A stretch of DNA of 8,463 nucleotides from Cyclobacteriaceae bacterium (GTDB taxonomy: Bacteria; Bacteroidota; Bacteroidia; Cytophagales; Cyclobacteriaceae). The notes beneath the pieces are model-generated. The model was not told the DNA's origin and did no database searches. It saw only the letters and a list, made by a program, of their open reading frames with translations. Every line of letters begins with the position of its first letter. Positions within the stretch are counted from its first letter, which is position 1. Where the stretch lies: positions 1 through 8,463 of the forward strand of contig JANQPK010000028.1 of assembly GCA_028289505.1 (NCBI GenBank), in the 5' to 3' direction. Of this stretch, positions 1-6,672 are shown piece after piece. The translations under genes and the position numbers were made by a program.

Positions 1-789
1 ATTGGGATTACTTATATGACTTTTAATCACTCCTACGGCATCAGTACCAAACTTCAGATTGCCTTCTTTCATTTTAGTTAGGTGCCCTACGATCAACCCG
101 CTGATTTGCTCTAGTTTGCCACTTCTGGATAGTTGAATCATCATTCGATCCAAGTGGTATAGATACTCATCCACCTCCTCCAGAACCAGGATCTTACCAG
201 CGGTATCTACCTCTGAGTTGGTGGCTAGTAGGTGTACTAATAAAGACAGGTTTCCACCAATCAATTCACCCCTAACCTTACCATATTGATTCTGGGTAAA
301 ACTCCTAACTTCGACCGATATCTGTTGATTAAACAGCGCATCGTGCAAACTGCTGTAGTCCGTGCTTGCATTTTGTTGACTAAAAAGCTGGGGCATGGTA
401 CTGTGGAGGCAGGCCAATCCCAAACTGTGTACATGACAGAGAAGGCCGGTAATGTCACTGAATCCGCAAATCCATTTAGGTGATCTAGTAAAGCCATCCA
501 TATCCAGAGCATCTAGAATCCTGGTAGTTCCATACCCACCCCTGGCACATATTATGGCTTTAACCTCTGGATCGTCCAAAGCCCATTGCAGGTCATCGAT
601 CCGCTGCTGGTCGGTGCCAGCAAACAAGTGGTGTTGTCTGTAAAGTGATTTTCCGGGGATCACAGCTAACCCCCAACCCTTTATTATCTCAATTCCAGCT
701 TGAACTTTAGCTGCGTCAGTTACCCGGGCAGTAGCAATTACCGCCACGGTGTCTCCTCTCTTGAGTCTAGGAGGTAACTTACAAGGCAT
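1..789 (-). CDS. ldcA: LD-carboxypeptidase (peptidase S66 family), 3' end cut by window edge
   Basis: Predicted cytoplasmic serine peptidase that removes the terminal D-Ala from murein tetrapeptides during cell-wall recycling. The frame is open from 789 to base 1, giving 263 residues, while the family is usually about 300. Roughly 40 C-terminal residues, including the expected catalytic His, therefore lie outside the window. Visible family marks are KRGDTVAVIATAR (10-22), ARGGYGTTR (82-90), GFSDIT (109-114) with the likely nucleophile Ser111, GELIGGNLSLL (174-184), and ILVLEEVDEYLYHLDRMM (200-217), where Glu204 or Glu205 is the likely catalytic acid. There is no signal peptide, which fits a cytoplasmic enzyme. 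The start is well fixed: two in-frame TAG codons lie immediately upstream (790-795). It begins 11 nt after the last skp gene and is probably co-transcribed with it. MccF-type immunity peptidases share this fold, but the motifs and setting favour LdcA. Confidence 0.9.
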   Translation of the reverse strand, partial: MPCKLPPRLKRGDTVAVIATARVTDAAKVQAGIEIIKGWGLAVIPGKSLYRQHHLFAGTDQQRIDDLQWALDDPEVKAIICARGGYGTTRILDALDMDGFTRSPKWICGFSDITGLLCHVHSLGLACLHSTMPQLFSQQNASTDYSSLHDALFNQQISVEVRSFTQNQYGKVRGELIGGNLSLLVHLLATNSEVDTAGKILVLEEVDEYLYHLDRMMIQLSRSGKLEQISGLIVGHLTKMKEGNLKFGTDAVGVIKSHISNPN

Positions 790-800
790 CTACTACTTGG

Positions 801-1337
801 TTATTCCGCAGTAGTAACTCCAAGCTTTGCCAACACCAGATTTGAAATATCATCTTGCTCGGTTGCATAAAGCAAAATAGGCACACCACCTGCATCATTA
901 CTGAAGATATGGGTATAGCCATTTTCTTTGGCAACCTGATCAATAGAAGCCTGGATTTTTTCGTAAGCAGGTTTGAGTAGTTCTACTTGCTTTTGTTGCA
1001 ATGACTTTTCAGCTTCCTGCTGGAATTTCTGGATATTTGTTTGCAGTGTTTGCAACTCGGTCTGCTTATCGTTGCGTATTACTGGCTCCATGGTTTCCTG
1101 TGTTTCCATGAAGACTTTGTACTTCTCCTCAAACTCTTTCATCTTCGATTGAAGCTGTGCCCCTAATTGCTCCTCATGTGTTTTAAGGTCAGATTCTATC
1201 TGCTTTGCCTCGGGAAGTTTACTGAGAATATAGTCTACATTCGTATATCCAATTTTCAAACTTGAGGACTGGGCAACCCCAACCAAAGCGGTCAGGCTAA
1301 GGATAGCCGTTGCTAATAATAATTTGTGCAATTTCAT
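801..1337 (-). CDS. OmpH/Skp family periplasmic chaperone, third copy
   Basis: Predicted periplasmic holdase that keeps outer-membrane proteins soluble on their way to BamA. The 178 residues begin with a signal peptide (basic MKLHK, hydrophobic 6-21, likely cleavage before Gln23). Next comes the OmpH opening LKIGYTNVDYILSKLPE, then a long Gln/Glu/Lys-rich helical region (about 45-125) expected to form the coiled-coil tentacle, then a C-terminal return segment ending near LVLAKLGV. By hand alignment about two thirds of residues match the neighbouring copy at 1382-1900, so the two are recent tandem duplicates. This copy has about four extra residues near NDAGGVP. The mature protein is acidic by count (about 25 Asp/Glu against 17 Lys/Arg), unlike basic E. 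coli Skp. An alternative ATG at 1349 adds MIGT; I chose 1337 because AGGA lies just upstream and the signal peptide is cleaner. Confidence 0.9.
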   Translation of the reverse strand: MKLHKLLLATAILSLTALVGVAQSSSLKIGYTNVDYILSKLPEAKQIESDLKTHEEQLGAQLQSKMKEFEEKYKVFMETQETMEPVIRNDKQTELQTLQTNIQKFQQEAEKSLQQKQVELLKPAYEKIQASIDQVAKENGYTHIFSNDAGGVPILLYATEQDDISNLVLAKLGVTTAE

Positions 1338-1381
1338 TGTTCCTATCATTTAATGTTTCAAATCTCATTTAGTTGTGCAAC

Positions 1382-1900
1382 CTAGTTTGAAGTGGTTTCC
1401 ACTCCAAGTTTGGTCAGCACCAGGTCAGAAATATCAAATTCCTCTGTAGCGAACAGCAAAACACCCTGTGAGAATACGTGGCTGTAGCCGTGCTCCTGGG
1501 CAACCTCCTTGATGCCCCCATCAATCCTTTCGTAAACAGGCGCTAAAAGTTGCACTTGCTTATTCTGCATCGATTTTTCTGCCTCTTGTGCAAACTTCTG
1601 AATTGACTCCTGTAAGGCCTGTAATTCAGTTTGCACATCATTCTTGACCACATCAGTCATAGTTGCCTGACCATCTATAAAGGATTGATACTTACGTTCA
1701 AACTCCTCCTGCTTGGATTTAAGCTGGGCCCCTAATTGATTTCTGTGGGTTTTTAAGTCTGATTCAATTTGCTTGGTTTCAGGTAGCTTACTCAAGATAT
1801 AATCAGTATTGGTGTACCCTATCTTAAGTGCTTGTGCCTGCATTGAAAATGCCCCTGCTGTCATAAGCGCCACCAAAAGCAATAACTTCATTGGTTTCAT
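1382..1900 (-). CDS. OmpH/Skp family periplasmic chaperone, second copy
   Basis: A 172-residue predicted periplasmic chaperone for outer-membrane proteins. The signal peptide runs from residue 1 to about 22 (hydrophobic LLLLVALMTAGAF, likely cleavage before Gln23). The mature part starts with LKIGYTNTDYILSKLPE and continues into a long charged helical segment rich in Gln, Glu and Lys (about 45-125), the expected coiled-coil arms. The C-terminal part (HVFSQGVLLFATEEFDISDLVLTKLGV) returns to the body domain. It is the closest relative of the gene at 801-1337, and both lie downstream of bamA. The start at 1900 has only an A-rich leader; Met4 (1891) is a possible alternative start. The gene begins 21 nt after the preceding skp stop. 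Its individual role relative to the other two copies cannot be told from sequence. Confidence 0.9.
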   Translation of the reverse strand: MKPMKLLLLVALMTAGAFSMQAQALKIGYTNTDYILSKLPETKQIESDLKTHRNQLGAQLKSKQEEFERKYQSFIDGQATMTDVVKNDVQTELQALQESIQKFAQEAEKSMQNKQVQLLAPVYERIDGGIKEVAQEHGYSHVFSQGVLLFATEEFDISDLVLTKLGVETTSN

Positions 1901-1921
1901 TCTTTTAACGGTTAATAGATT

Positions 1922-2452
1922 TTATTCAATCACATCATTTTTATCTCCTAAACCCAATTCTTCCAGAACAAAGTCCGTGTAGTCATGCACGGGGTTGGAG
2001 TAAATTATAGCATAATCACCAGATTTATCAAACACTAGCTCCAACCTCTTTTCCTTAGCTACCTTCTCCACTGCATCAAATATTTTATCCTGGACAGGTT
2101 TGAGTAGCTCCTTTTTCTTTAGGAAAAACAATCCCTCATAGCCAAATACTTTTCTATGGTATTCTTTTGTGGCTTCCTCCTTCTCCTTGATTGTTGTCAT
2201 CCTTTCTTCTTTCATTTCTTCCGTTAATAACACCTCCTCGGCCTGATAAGCATCATACATACCTTGAACATCAGTTCTCATGGCCGCAATTTCTTCCTGC
2301 CATTGCTGCGACACTTTATCAAGCTCTTTCTGCACTTCCTCGTACTCTGGTGTCATTTTTAGGACGTATGTTGCATCAATATAGCCCCATTTTTGGGCTA
2401 TCAGCCCCTGTGTAATCAGCAATCCCACAACTATTATACCAAGTTTCTTCAT
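1922..2452 (-). CDS. OmpH/Skp family periplasmic chaperone, first copy after bamA
   Basis: A 176-residue OmpH/Skp protein and the most canonical Bacteroidota form of the three, with the C-terminal signature IIYSNPVHDYTDFVLEELGLG. The signal peptide is MKKLGIIVVGLLITQGLIA, with cleavage expected before Gln20. The mature start KWGYIDATYVLKMTPEYEEVQKEL matches the family's first strand and helix. Residues about 50-125 are a highly charged coiled-coil region. It is acidic overall (about 36 Asp/Glu against 23 Lys/Arg by my count). The frame stays open upstream to 2545, but that longer version would overlap the end of bamA and bury the signal peptide, so I chose the ATG at 2452, 5 nt after the bamA stop. 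The tight spacing suggests coupled translation with BamA, the machine its clients are handed to. Confidence 0.92.
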   Translation of the reverse strand: MKKLGIIVVGLLITQGLIAQKWGYIDATYVLKMTPEYEEVQKELDKVSQQWQEEIAAMRTDVQGMYDAYQAEEVLLTEEMKEERMTTIKEKEEATKEYHRKVFGYEGLFFLKKKELLKPVQDKIFDAVEKVAKEKRLELVFDKSGDYAIIYSNPVHDYTDFVLEELGLGDKNDVIE

Positions 2453-2457
2453 AGATA

Positions 2458-5133
2458 CTATCGAATAGGTTGCCCAATGGAGAAATGAAATTGTGCCCCG
2501 CTGCGTTCCAACTGCCCTGGTACAGTATCGAATCCATAAGCCCAATCAATACCGATCAACCCAAAAGCAGGCATAAATATTCTGGCTCCGAATCCAGCAG
2601 ATCTGAACACGTTAAACGGGTCATAGTCGTTGTAAGTGTAGAAGTTATTTCCAGCTTCCATAAAACCCAGCACGTATATGGTAGCGCTTGGATTCAACGA
2701 AATAGGGTAGCGCAATTCCATAACATACTTGGTGAATGCTACACCACCATCAACCTCATTGTCTCCCAACAGCCTACCCTGAATATCATAACGCGGTGGA
2801 GTAAGTGCCTGATTTTCATAACCTCTAAGCCCAATTTGATCCGTACCAATGATACCAAAATTCTGGTTTCCTAAACCATCTCCACCAAGAAAGAACCTTT
2901 CAAAGGGAGCAATACCGGTAACATCAGGATTGTAAGCCCCTAAAAATCCCAGGTGAGCCCTGGCATTGATTACCAAATCGCCAATCATCCTGGTGAAGAA
3001 CGAGGCATCGAACATTACCTTGTGATACTCCACCCATTTGTACTTCTCTTCATTAGTAGCATTTTCATAGTCGATGTCCCTCCAATTCGAGTAGGGGGGT
3101 GTCAAATCAAGGCTTAATGAAAGCGATGCTCCTTCCCTGGGGTACATGGGATTGTCTATACTATTCCTGGCTATGGTAGTATTAAATACCACACTGTTGG
3201 CATCACCAGTGGAAAAACCCAGTCTGCTGATGGAAAAATCCGTCAGTTCGTACTTTTGAAATCTCAAGGAGTTGGTGAGGGTAAAAAAGTCGTCTGGCCA
3301 GGTTACACGTCGACCCAAACCTACGGTGACACTGGATAGTTTTAGCTCACCGAAAGTTTCACTGGTAAATATATTTACATTTCTCTGTATTGCCTGACTC
3401 AGGCTTACACTAAGACTGTTGGGTTTTTTGCCTCCTAACCATGGTTCTGAAAAGGTGAGACTGTAGTTTTGAAACTGTTTACCGTTGGCCTGAATCCTAA
3501 GTGCCAGGCGCTGGCCATCTCCTACTGGTAATGGCCTCCAGTTCTCCATATGGGGGATATTTCGAAGAGAAAAATTATTGAAAATCAACCCTACGGTTCC
3601 CACAAAACCGAAATTACCACCCCATCCTCCGGAAAGCTCTATCTGGTCGCTAGGCTTTTCCACCAAGGTATACTCAATATCCACGGTCCCCTCTGCCGGA
3701 TTCGGTATGGGATTTAAACCAATTTGCTCTGGATCGAAGTAGCCCATTTGCGAAAGCTCTCTTTGGGTCCTGATCAGCAGAGATCTATTGAACTTTTGTC
3801 CAGGCAAGGTCCGAATTTCACGCCGGATCACATGATCACTGGTGCGATCATTACCCTTGATGATGACCTTACTGATGGTGGCTTGAGCTCCTTCATAGAC
3901 GCGCATTTCTACATCAATTGAATCGCCATCGATGCGTACCTCAACTGGATTACAACTAAAAAACAAGTAGCCGTCGTCCATATACAATGAGCTTACATCC
4001 GCACCGTTGGGGTTAAAGTTCAGCCTCTCATTTAGTTTTTCCAAGTCGTAAGCATCTCCCCTCTTAATTCCCAAAATAGCGGATAATGTAGCATCGTCGT
4101 ACACATAATTTCCTACCCAGTCGATCTCTCTGAAAAAATACTTCTTGCCCTCATCGACTTCTAACATCACATCAACATTATCATCGTCATACCGGTAAAC
4201 CGAATCCCGCTCTACCTTTGCATCCCTGTAACCACGGCTGTTGTAATGCTGTACCAAAGATTCTTTATCAACTTCATATTCCGACCTGACAAATTTCGAA
4301 CTCTTGAAGAAATTTAGTTTGACGTGGTCATTGATATACTGCTTGACCTGACTGTTGCTTACCTCATGAGAGGAGTCGGCCATTTGCTTTAATGTTTTCG
4401 GGCTAACTGCAAACAGACGCTTGGCTAAGTCTTCCAGGATATTGAAGCGAATATGCTCATTAGTAGATTTTAGTTTCTGTTTGAGCTTGTTGTCAGAAAT
4501 ACTCTCATTCCCATCAACATAGATTTTATTGATACGAACCTTACTTTTCTTATCAACTTCTACTAACAAGCTGACACTATTGCGCAAAATGGTATCTTTT
4601 TGCTGCTCAATATTTACTACGGTATTTAAGAAACCTTTGTCTACAAAGTGATTTCTTACCCCAAGCTCAGTGTTTTTCACCAAGGCGTCCGTTACTACTT
4701 TACCTCGAATGGGGTCGATAAGATCTGAAAGCTCTCCTTCCTGGGATTTGTTTATTCCAGAAAACTTCACCGTTCTCAGTCTCGGCCTTTCTTTTACCTG
4801 AACGTTTAGGTGTGCTTTGCCGTCTTCTACTTTCGACAAATAAATTTTGATATCCTCAATGATCCCTTGAGCATATAATTTTTTTAGAGCACTGGTAATC
4901 TCGTCTCCAGGAACTTTTAATCGATCTCCAATTTTCAACCCAGAAAGCGATATCAGAGCATTATTATCTAGAAATTCGGTACCTGAGATGCTTATTTCTG
5001 CGATTTCATATTCCACAGGATTGGAATAGTTGACAGTTGGTTTCGGATCATCATCCCCTAGCTTGATCCCAATTTGGGCCTCAGCAACCAAGCTAAGCAT
5101 TGAAATAAATATCAATATAATTCTCCGACTCAT
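2458..5133 (-). CDS. bamA: BamA, outer-membrane protein assembly factor (Omp85 family)
   Basis: Essential core of the barrel assembly machine in the outer membrane; it folds and inserts beta-barrel proteins. The 891 residues contain a signal peptide (1 to about 19, cleavage before Gln20), five predicted POTRA domains (about 42-116, 117-194, 198-328, 333-414 and 417-493) and a C-terminal barrel (about 494-891). POTRA3 appears expanded by a helical insertion at about 225-290, which I recall as usual in Bacteroidota BamA. Barrel landmarks are NNFSLRNI (519-526), the NPMYPREG motif (661-668), FERFFLGGDG (744-753) and LRGYE (769-773), the version here of the conserved loop-6 V/L-R-G-F/Y motif. The chain ends FHFSIGQPIR, so it does not end in an aromatic residue. 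It lies 10 nt after uppS and 5 nt before the first skp gene. I see no lipoprotein BAM partner gene in the window. Confidence 0.96.
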   Translation of the reverse strand: MSRRIILIFISMLSLVAEAQIGIKLGDDDPKPTVNYSNPVEYEIAEISISGTEFLDNNALISLSGLKIGDRLKVPGDEITSALKKLYAQGIIEDIKIYLSKVEDGKAHLNVQVKERPRLRTVKFSGINKSQEGELSDLIDPIRGKVVTDALVKNTELGVRNHFVDKGFLNTVVNIEQQKDTILRNSVSLLVEVDKKSKVRINKIYVDGNESISDNKLKQKLKSTNEHIRFNILEDLAKRLFAVSPKTLKQMADSSHEVSNSQVKQYINDHVKLNFFKSSKFVRSEYEVDKESLVQHYNSRGYRDAKVERDSVYRYDDDNVDVMLEVDEGKKYFFREIDWVGNYVYDDATLSAILGIKRGDAYDLEKLNERLNFNPNGADVSSLYMDDGYLFFSCNPVEVRIDGDSIDVEMRVYEGAQATISKVIIKGNDRTSDHVIRREIRTLPGQKFNRSLLIRTQRELSQMGYFDPEQIGLNPIPNPAEGTVDIEYTLVEKPSDQIELSGGWGGNFGFVGTVGLIFNNFSLRNIPHMENWRPLPVGDGQRLALRIQANGKQFQNYSLTFSEPWLGGKKPNSLSVSLSQAIQRNVNIFTSETFGELKLSSVTVGLGRRVTWPDDFFTLTNSLRFQKYELTDFSISRLGFSTGDANSVVFNTTIARNSIDNPMYPREGASLSLSLDLTPPYSNWRDIDYENATNEEKYKWVEYHKVMFDASFFTRMIGDLVINARAHLGFLGAYNPDVTGIAPFERFFLGGDGLGNQNFGIIGTDQIGLRGYENQALTPPRYDIQGRLLGDNEVDGGVAFTKYVMELRYPISLNPSATIYVLGFMEAGNNFYTYNDYDPFNVFRSAGFGARIFMPAFGLIGIDWAYGFDTVPGQLERSGAQFHFSIGQPIR

Positions 5134-5143
5134 ACCATCAAAT

Positions 5144-5881
5144 TCAGGAATTCACCTGCTCACTTATCCTTCCGAATCTTCGCTCCCGCGATTGATACAC
5201 CATTAAAGCCTGATATAGGTGCTCTTTCCGAAAATCTGGCCATAACACATCCGTAAAAAACAGCTCTGTGTAGGCAATTTGCCACAGAAGATAGTTACTG
5301 ATCCTCATCTCTCCACTGGTGCGTATTAAAAGCTCTGGGTCTGGGATTCCCGAGGTTTCCAGATGTGTCGCAAGCAGGTCATCATTAATATCTGATACTT
5401 CTACCTGCCCATTCTGTACTTTCTCAGCCACTTCTTTGATGGCTTTCAGTAACTCCCACCTACCACTGTAATTCAATGCCAGCGTCAATTGGACCCTGGT
5501 ATTGTACTTGGTAATCTCCATGGCTTCCTTCAGTTCTTTCTGACAGACCTTTGGCAAGTTGCCTAGATTGCCGATCGCGGTAAGCCGTACTTGGTTTTTC
5601 TGTAGGGTATTTATTTCCTTCTTCAATGATGAAACCAACAGTCTCATCAAACCATCGACCTCCAGTTTGGGGCGTTTCCAGTTTTCCGTTGAAAAGGCAT
5701 AAAGTGTGAGAAACTCAACACCTAATTCGGCACAAGCCTCCGTCACATCCTTAACCGATTTGATGGCGCTTTGGTGCCCAAAAATTCTTTCTGCCCCACG
5801 TTTCTTGGCCCAACGCCCGTTACCATCCATGATTATGGCGATGTGACGAGGTAGATTATTCAGGTCCAATTTATCTTTCAT
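5144..5881 (-). CDS. uppS: Isoprenyl transferase (undecaprenyl diphosphate synthase)
   Basis: Predicted cytoplasmic, membrane-associated cis-prenyltransferase that extends farnesyl diphosphate with isopentenyl diphosphate to the C55 carrier used for peptidoglycan and surface polysaccharides. At 245 residues it has normal family length. Conserved regions are HIAIIMDGNGRWAKKRG (13-29) with catalytic Asp19, the FGH motif (34-36), LYAFSTENWKRP near 60-71, LALNYSGRWELLKA in the middle, and the C-terminal LLIRTSGEMRISNYLLWQIA followed by ELFFTDVLWPDF, which carries the Mg/diphosphate-binding Arg and Glu residues. The ending RERRFGR is also typical. The start at 5881 places the first motif where expected. 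It follows a 97-nt spacer that may hold its own promoter and precedes bamA by 10 nt, a gene order common in Bacteroidota. Chain length specificity is inferred from the family. Confidence 0.96.
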   Translation of the reverse strand: MKDKLDLNNLPRHIAIIMDGNGRWAKKRGAERIFGHQSAIKSVKDVTEACAELGVEFLTLYAFSTENWKRPKLEVDGLMRLLVSSLKKEINTLQKNQVRLTAIGNLGNLPKVCQKELKEAMEITKYNTRVQLTLALNYSGRWELLKAIKEVAEKVQNGQVEVSDINDDLLATHLETSGIPDPELLIRTSGEMRISNYLLWQIAYTELFFTDVLWPDFRKEHLYQALMVYQSRERRFGRISEQVNS

Positions 5882-5909
5882 CCCTAAAAAGTGGTGCTGA
5901 AATCAATGC

Positions 5910-5917
5910 GCAAGGTA
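5910..5917 (-). promoter_or_regulatory. Weak candidate Bacteroidota -7 box ahead of uppS
   Basis: The minus strand reads TACCTTGC, one mismatch from the Bacteroidota -7 consensus TAnnTTTG, about 28 nt before the uppS start. No convincing TTG -33 element is seen about 20 nt upstream. The 97-nt spacer (5882-5978) is longer than the others in the cluster and AT-rich, which leaves room for an internal promoter. The uppS-bamA-skp part could then be transcribed independently of the PorG-like genes. It holds no open frame or strong hairpin. The call rests on a motif match alone. Confidence 0.25.
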
Positions 5918-5978
5918 CTAAATTGCTCACTCTAAAAGAATTTAAAAGCTATTCTTTAACAATATTTAACAGCAGGAA

Positions 5979-6668
5979 TTAGTAAGAATTGAAAGGACAG
6001 GGTATGGTGAAAAAAGTGTAGCTAACTGATATGCCTAGAAAATAGTACCAGTCATTGTCCAATTCATTACCGTATGCCGGATTCAATTTGTCAGGATTTG
6101 GAAAGTCACTTATCCTGTCGACGCCATCATAAAAGGTCTTTCTGGCTCCAAACTCCAACTCCAAATTCCACTGTTCTGTAAGCCTGTATTTGATACCAAG
6201 GCCAAAGGGTATAACCGGTTGAATTCGACTGTAGGTATCCCTTTCCCGGCGATTGGTGACTGCACTTAGTCCGAAACCTCCGAAAAAATAAGGAGACCAG
6301 TTAATCAAAGATTTTCGTTCTTTGTAGTCAAGAAAATTATATTCGAACAAAGCCGATGCTTCAAAATTTTGTCGTTTGAAGCTGAAGCCTCTCAAGGCTG
6401 CGAATGGATCAATTGGATTGGTTTCATCATCACCTTTTATTTGACCAGCAAAAGCATTTGCTCTCACACTTACAACATTGCTCAGATTGTACCTGACAAA
6501 AGCTTGACCACCAAGTCCTAGTTCTCCAACTTCAAGGCCACGGGTAACATCTCCGGTCGCGAATGAAGTGCCAAGTCCCACACCAATCTCCAGTCCTTGG
6601 GCTGAAACTACCAGAGTACTTGCGAATATCCCAGCCAGAACCAAGACACTACAGATTTTGACTCTCAT
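5979..6668 (-). CDS. porG: PorG-like outer-membrane beta-barrel protein (DUF6089 family)
   Basis: A 229-residue predicted outer-membrane barrel. It has a signal peptide (MRVKICSVLVLAGIFASTLVVSA, cleavage before Gln24) and alternating amphipathic strands throughout. Family marks are GQIKGDD (75-81), RGFSF (93-97), WSPYFFGGFG (124-133), IPFGLGIKYRL (153-163) and DWYYFLGISVSYTF (206-219), followed by a short tail with Pro-Cys (Cys224). Shape, length and position upstream of uppS and bamA match PorG, a type IX secretion protein that in Porphyromonas gingivalis associates with the PorK/PorN ring and is encoded next to uppS. The type IX role is inferred by family and position; no other T9SS gene is in the window. 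The start at 6668 lies 4 nt after the preceding stop, with AGG 7 nt upstream and AGGAG 1 nt upstream, so translation is probably coupled. It shares several motifs with its upstream neighbour. Confidence 0.78.
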   Translation of the reverse strand: MRVKICSVLVLAGIFASTLVVSAQGLEIGVGLGTSFATGDVTRGLEVGELGLGGQAFVRYNLSNVVSVRANAFAGQIKGDDETNPIDPFAALRGFSFKRQNFEASALFEYNFLDYKERKSLINWSPYFFGGFGLSAVTNRRERDTYSRIQPVIPFGLGIKYRLTEQWNLELEFGARKTFYDGVDRISDFPNPDKLNPAYGNELDNDWYYFLGISVSYTFFTIPCPFNSY

Positions 6669-6672
6669 TCTC

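Larger units (their letters stand above)
801..1900 (-). repeat. Tandem gene duplication: two closely related OmpH/Skp genes
   Basis: The genes at 801-1337 and 1382-1900 are direct-repeat paralogues in the same orientation. The proteins align over essentially their full mature length with few gaps. Identical blocks include IESDLKTH, QLGAQL, QTELQ, QEAEKS and KLGV. The DNA has diverged considerably, with matching stretches such as GCCCCTAATTG (near 1159 and 1728 on the plus strand) separated by many silent and replacement changes. The duplication is therefore not very recent and not an assembly artefact. The third gene in the row (1922-2452) is a more distant relative and is not part of this repeat. 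Confidence 0.75.

Noticed and set aside
286..643. Open frames on the plus strand and a second minus-strand frame near the left end
   Set aside because: They overlap the LD-carboxypeptidase, whose motifs are in family order across the whole region.
1350..1381. Promoter-like GAGATTTG between the two similar skp genes
   Set aside because: It lacks the leading T of the -7 box, and the nearest TTG is only about 11 nt upstream, too close for a -33 element.
2453..2545. Upstream extension of the first skp gene (31 extra codons)
   Set aside because: It would overlap the bamA 3' end and put a non-signal sequence before a clear signal peptide; the ATG at 2452 fits better.
2470..2874. A 134-codon open frame on the plus strand
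   Set aside because: It lies wholly inside bamA in antisense, has no recognisable domain or signal, and the bamA frame is unambiguous.
5941..5959. Imperfect AT-rich inverted repeat as a transcription terminator
   Set aside because: The stem is short, nearly all A and T, has an unpaired base and no GC-rich core, so it would be weak and is likely chance in an AT-rich spacer.
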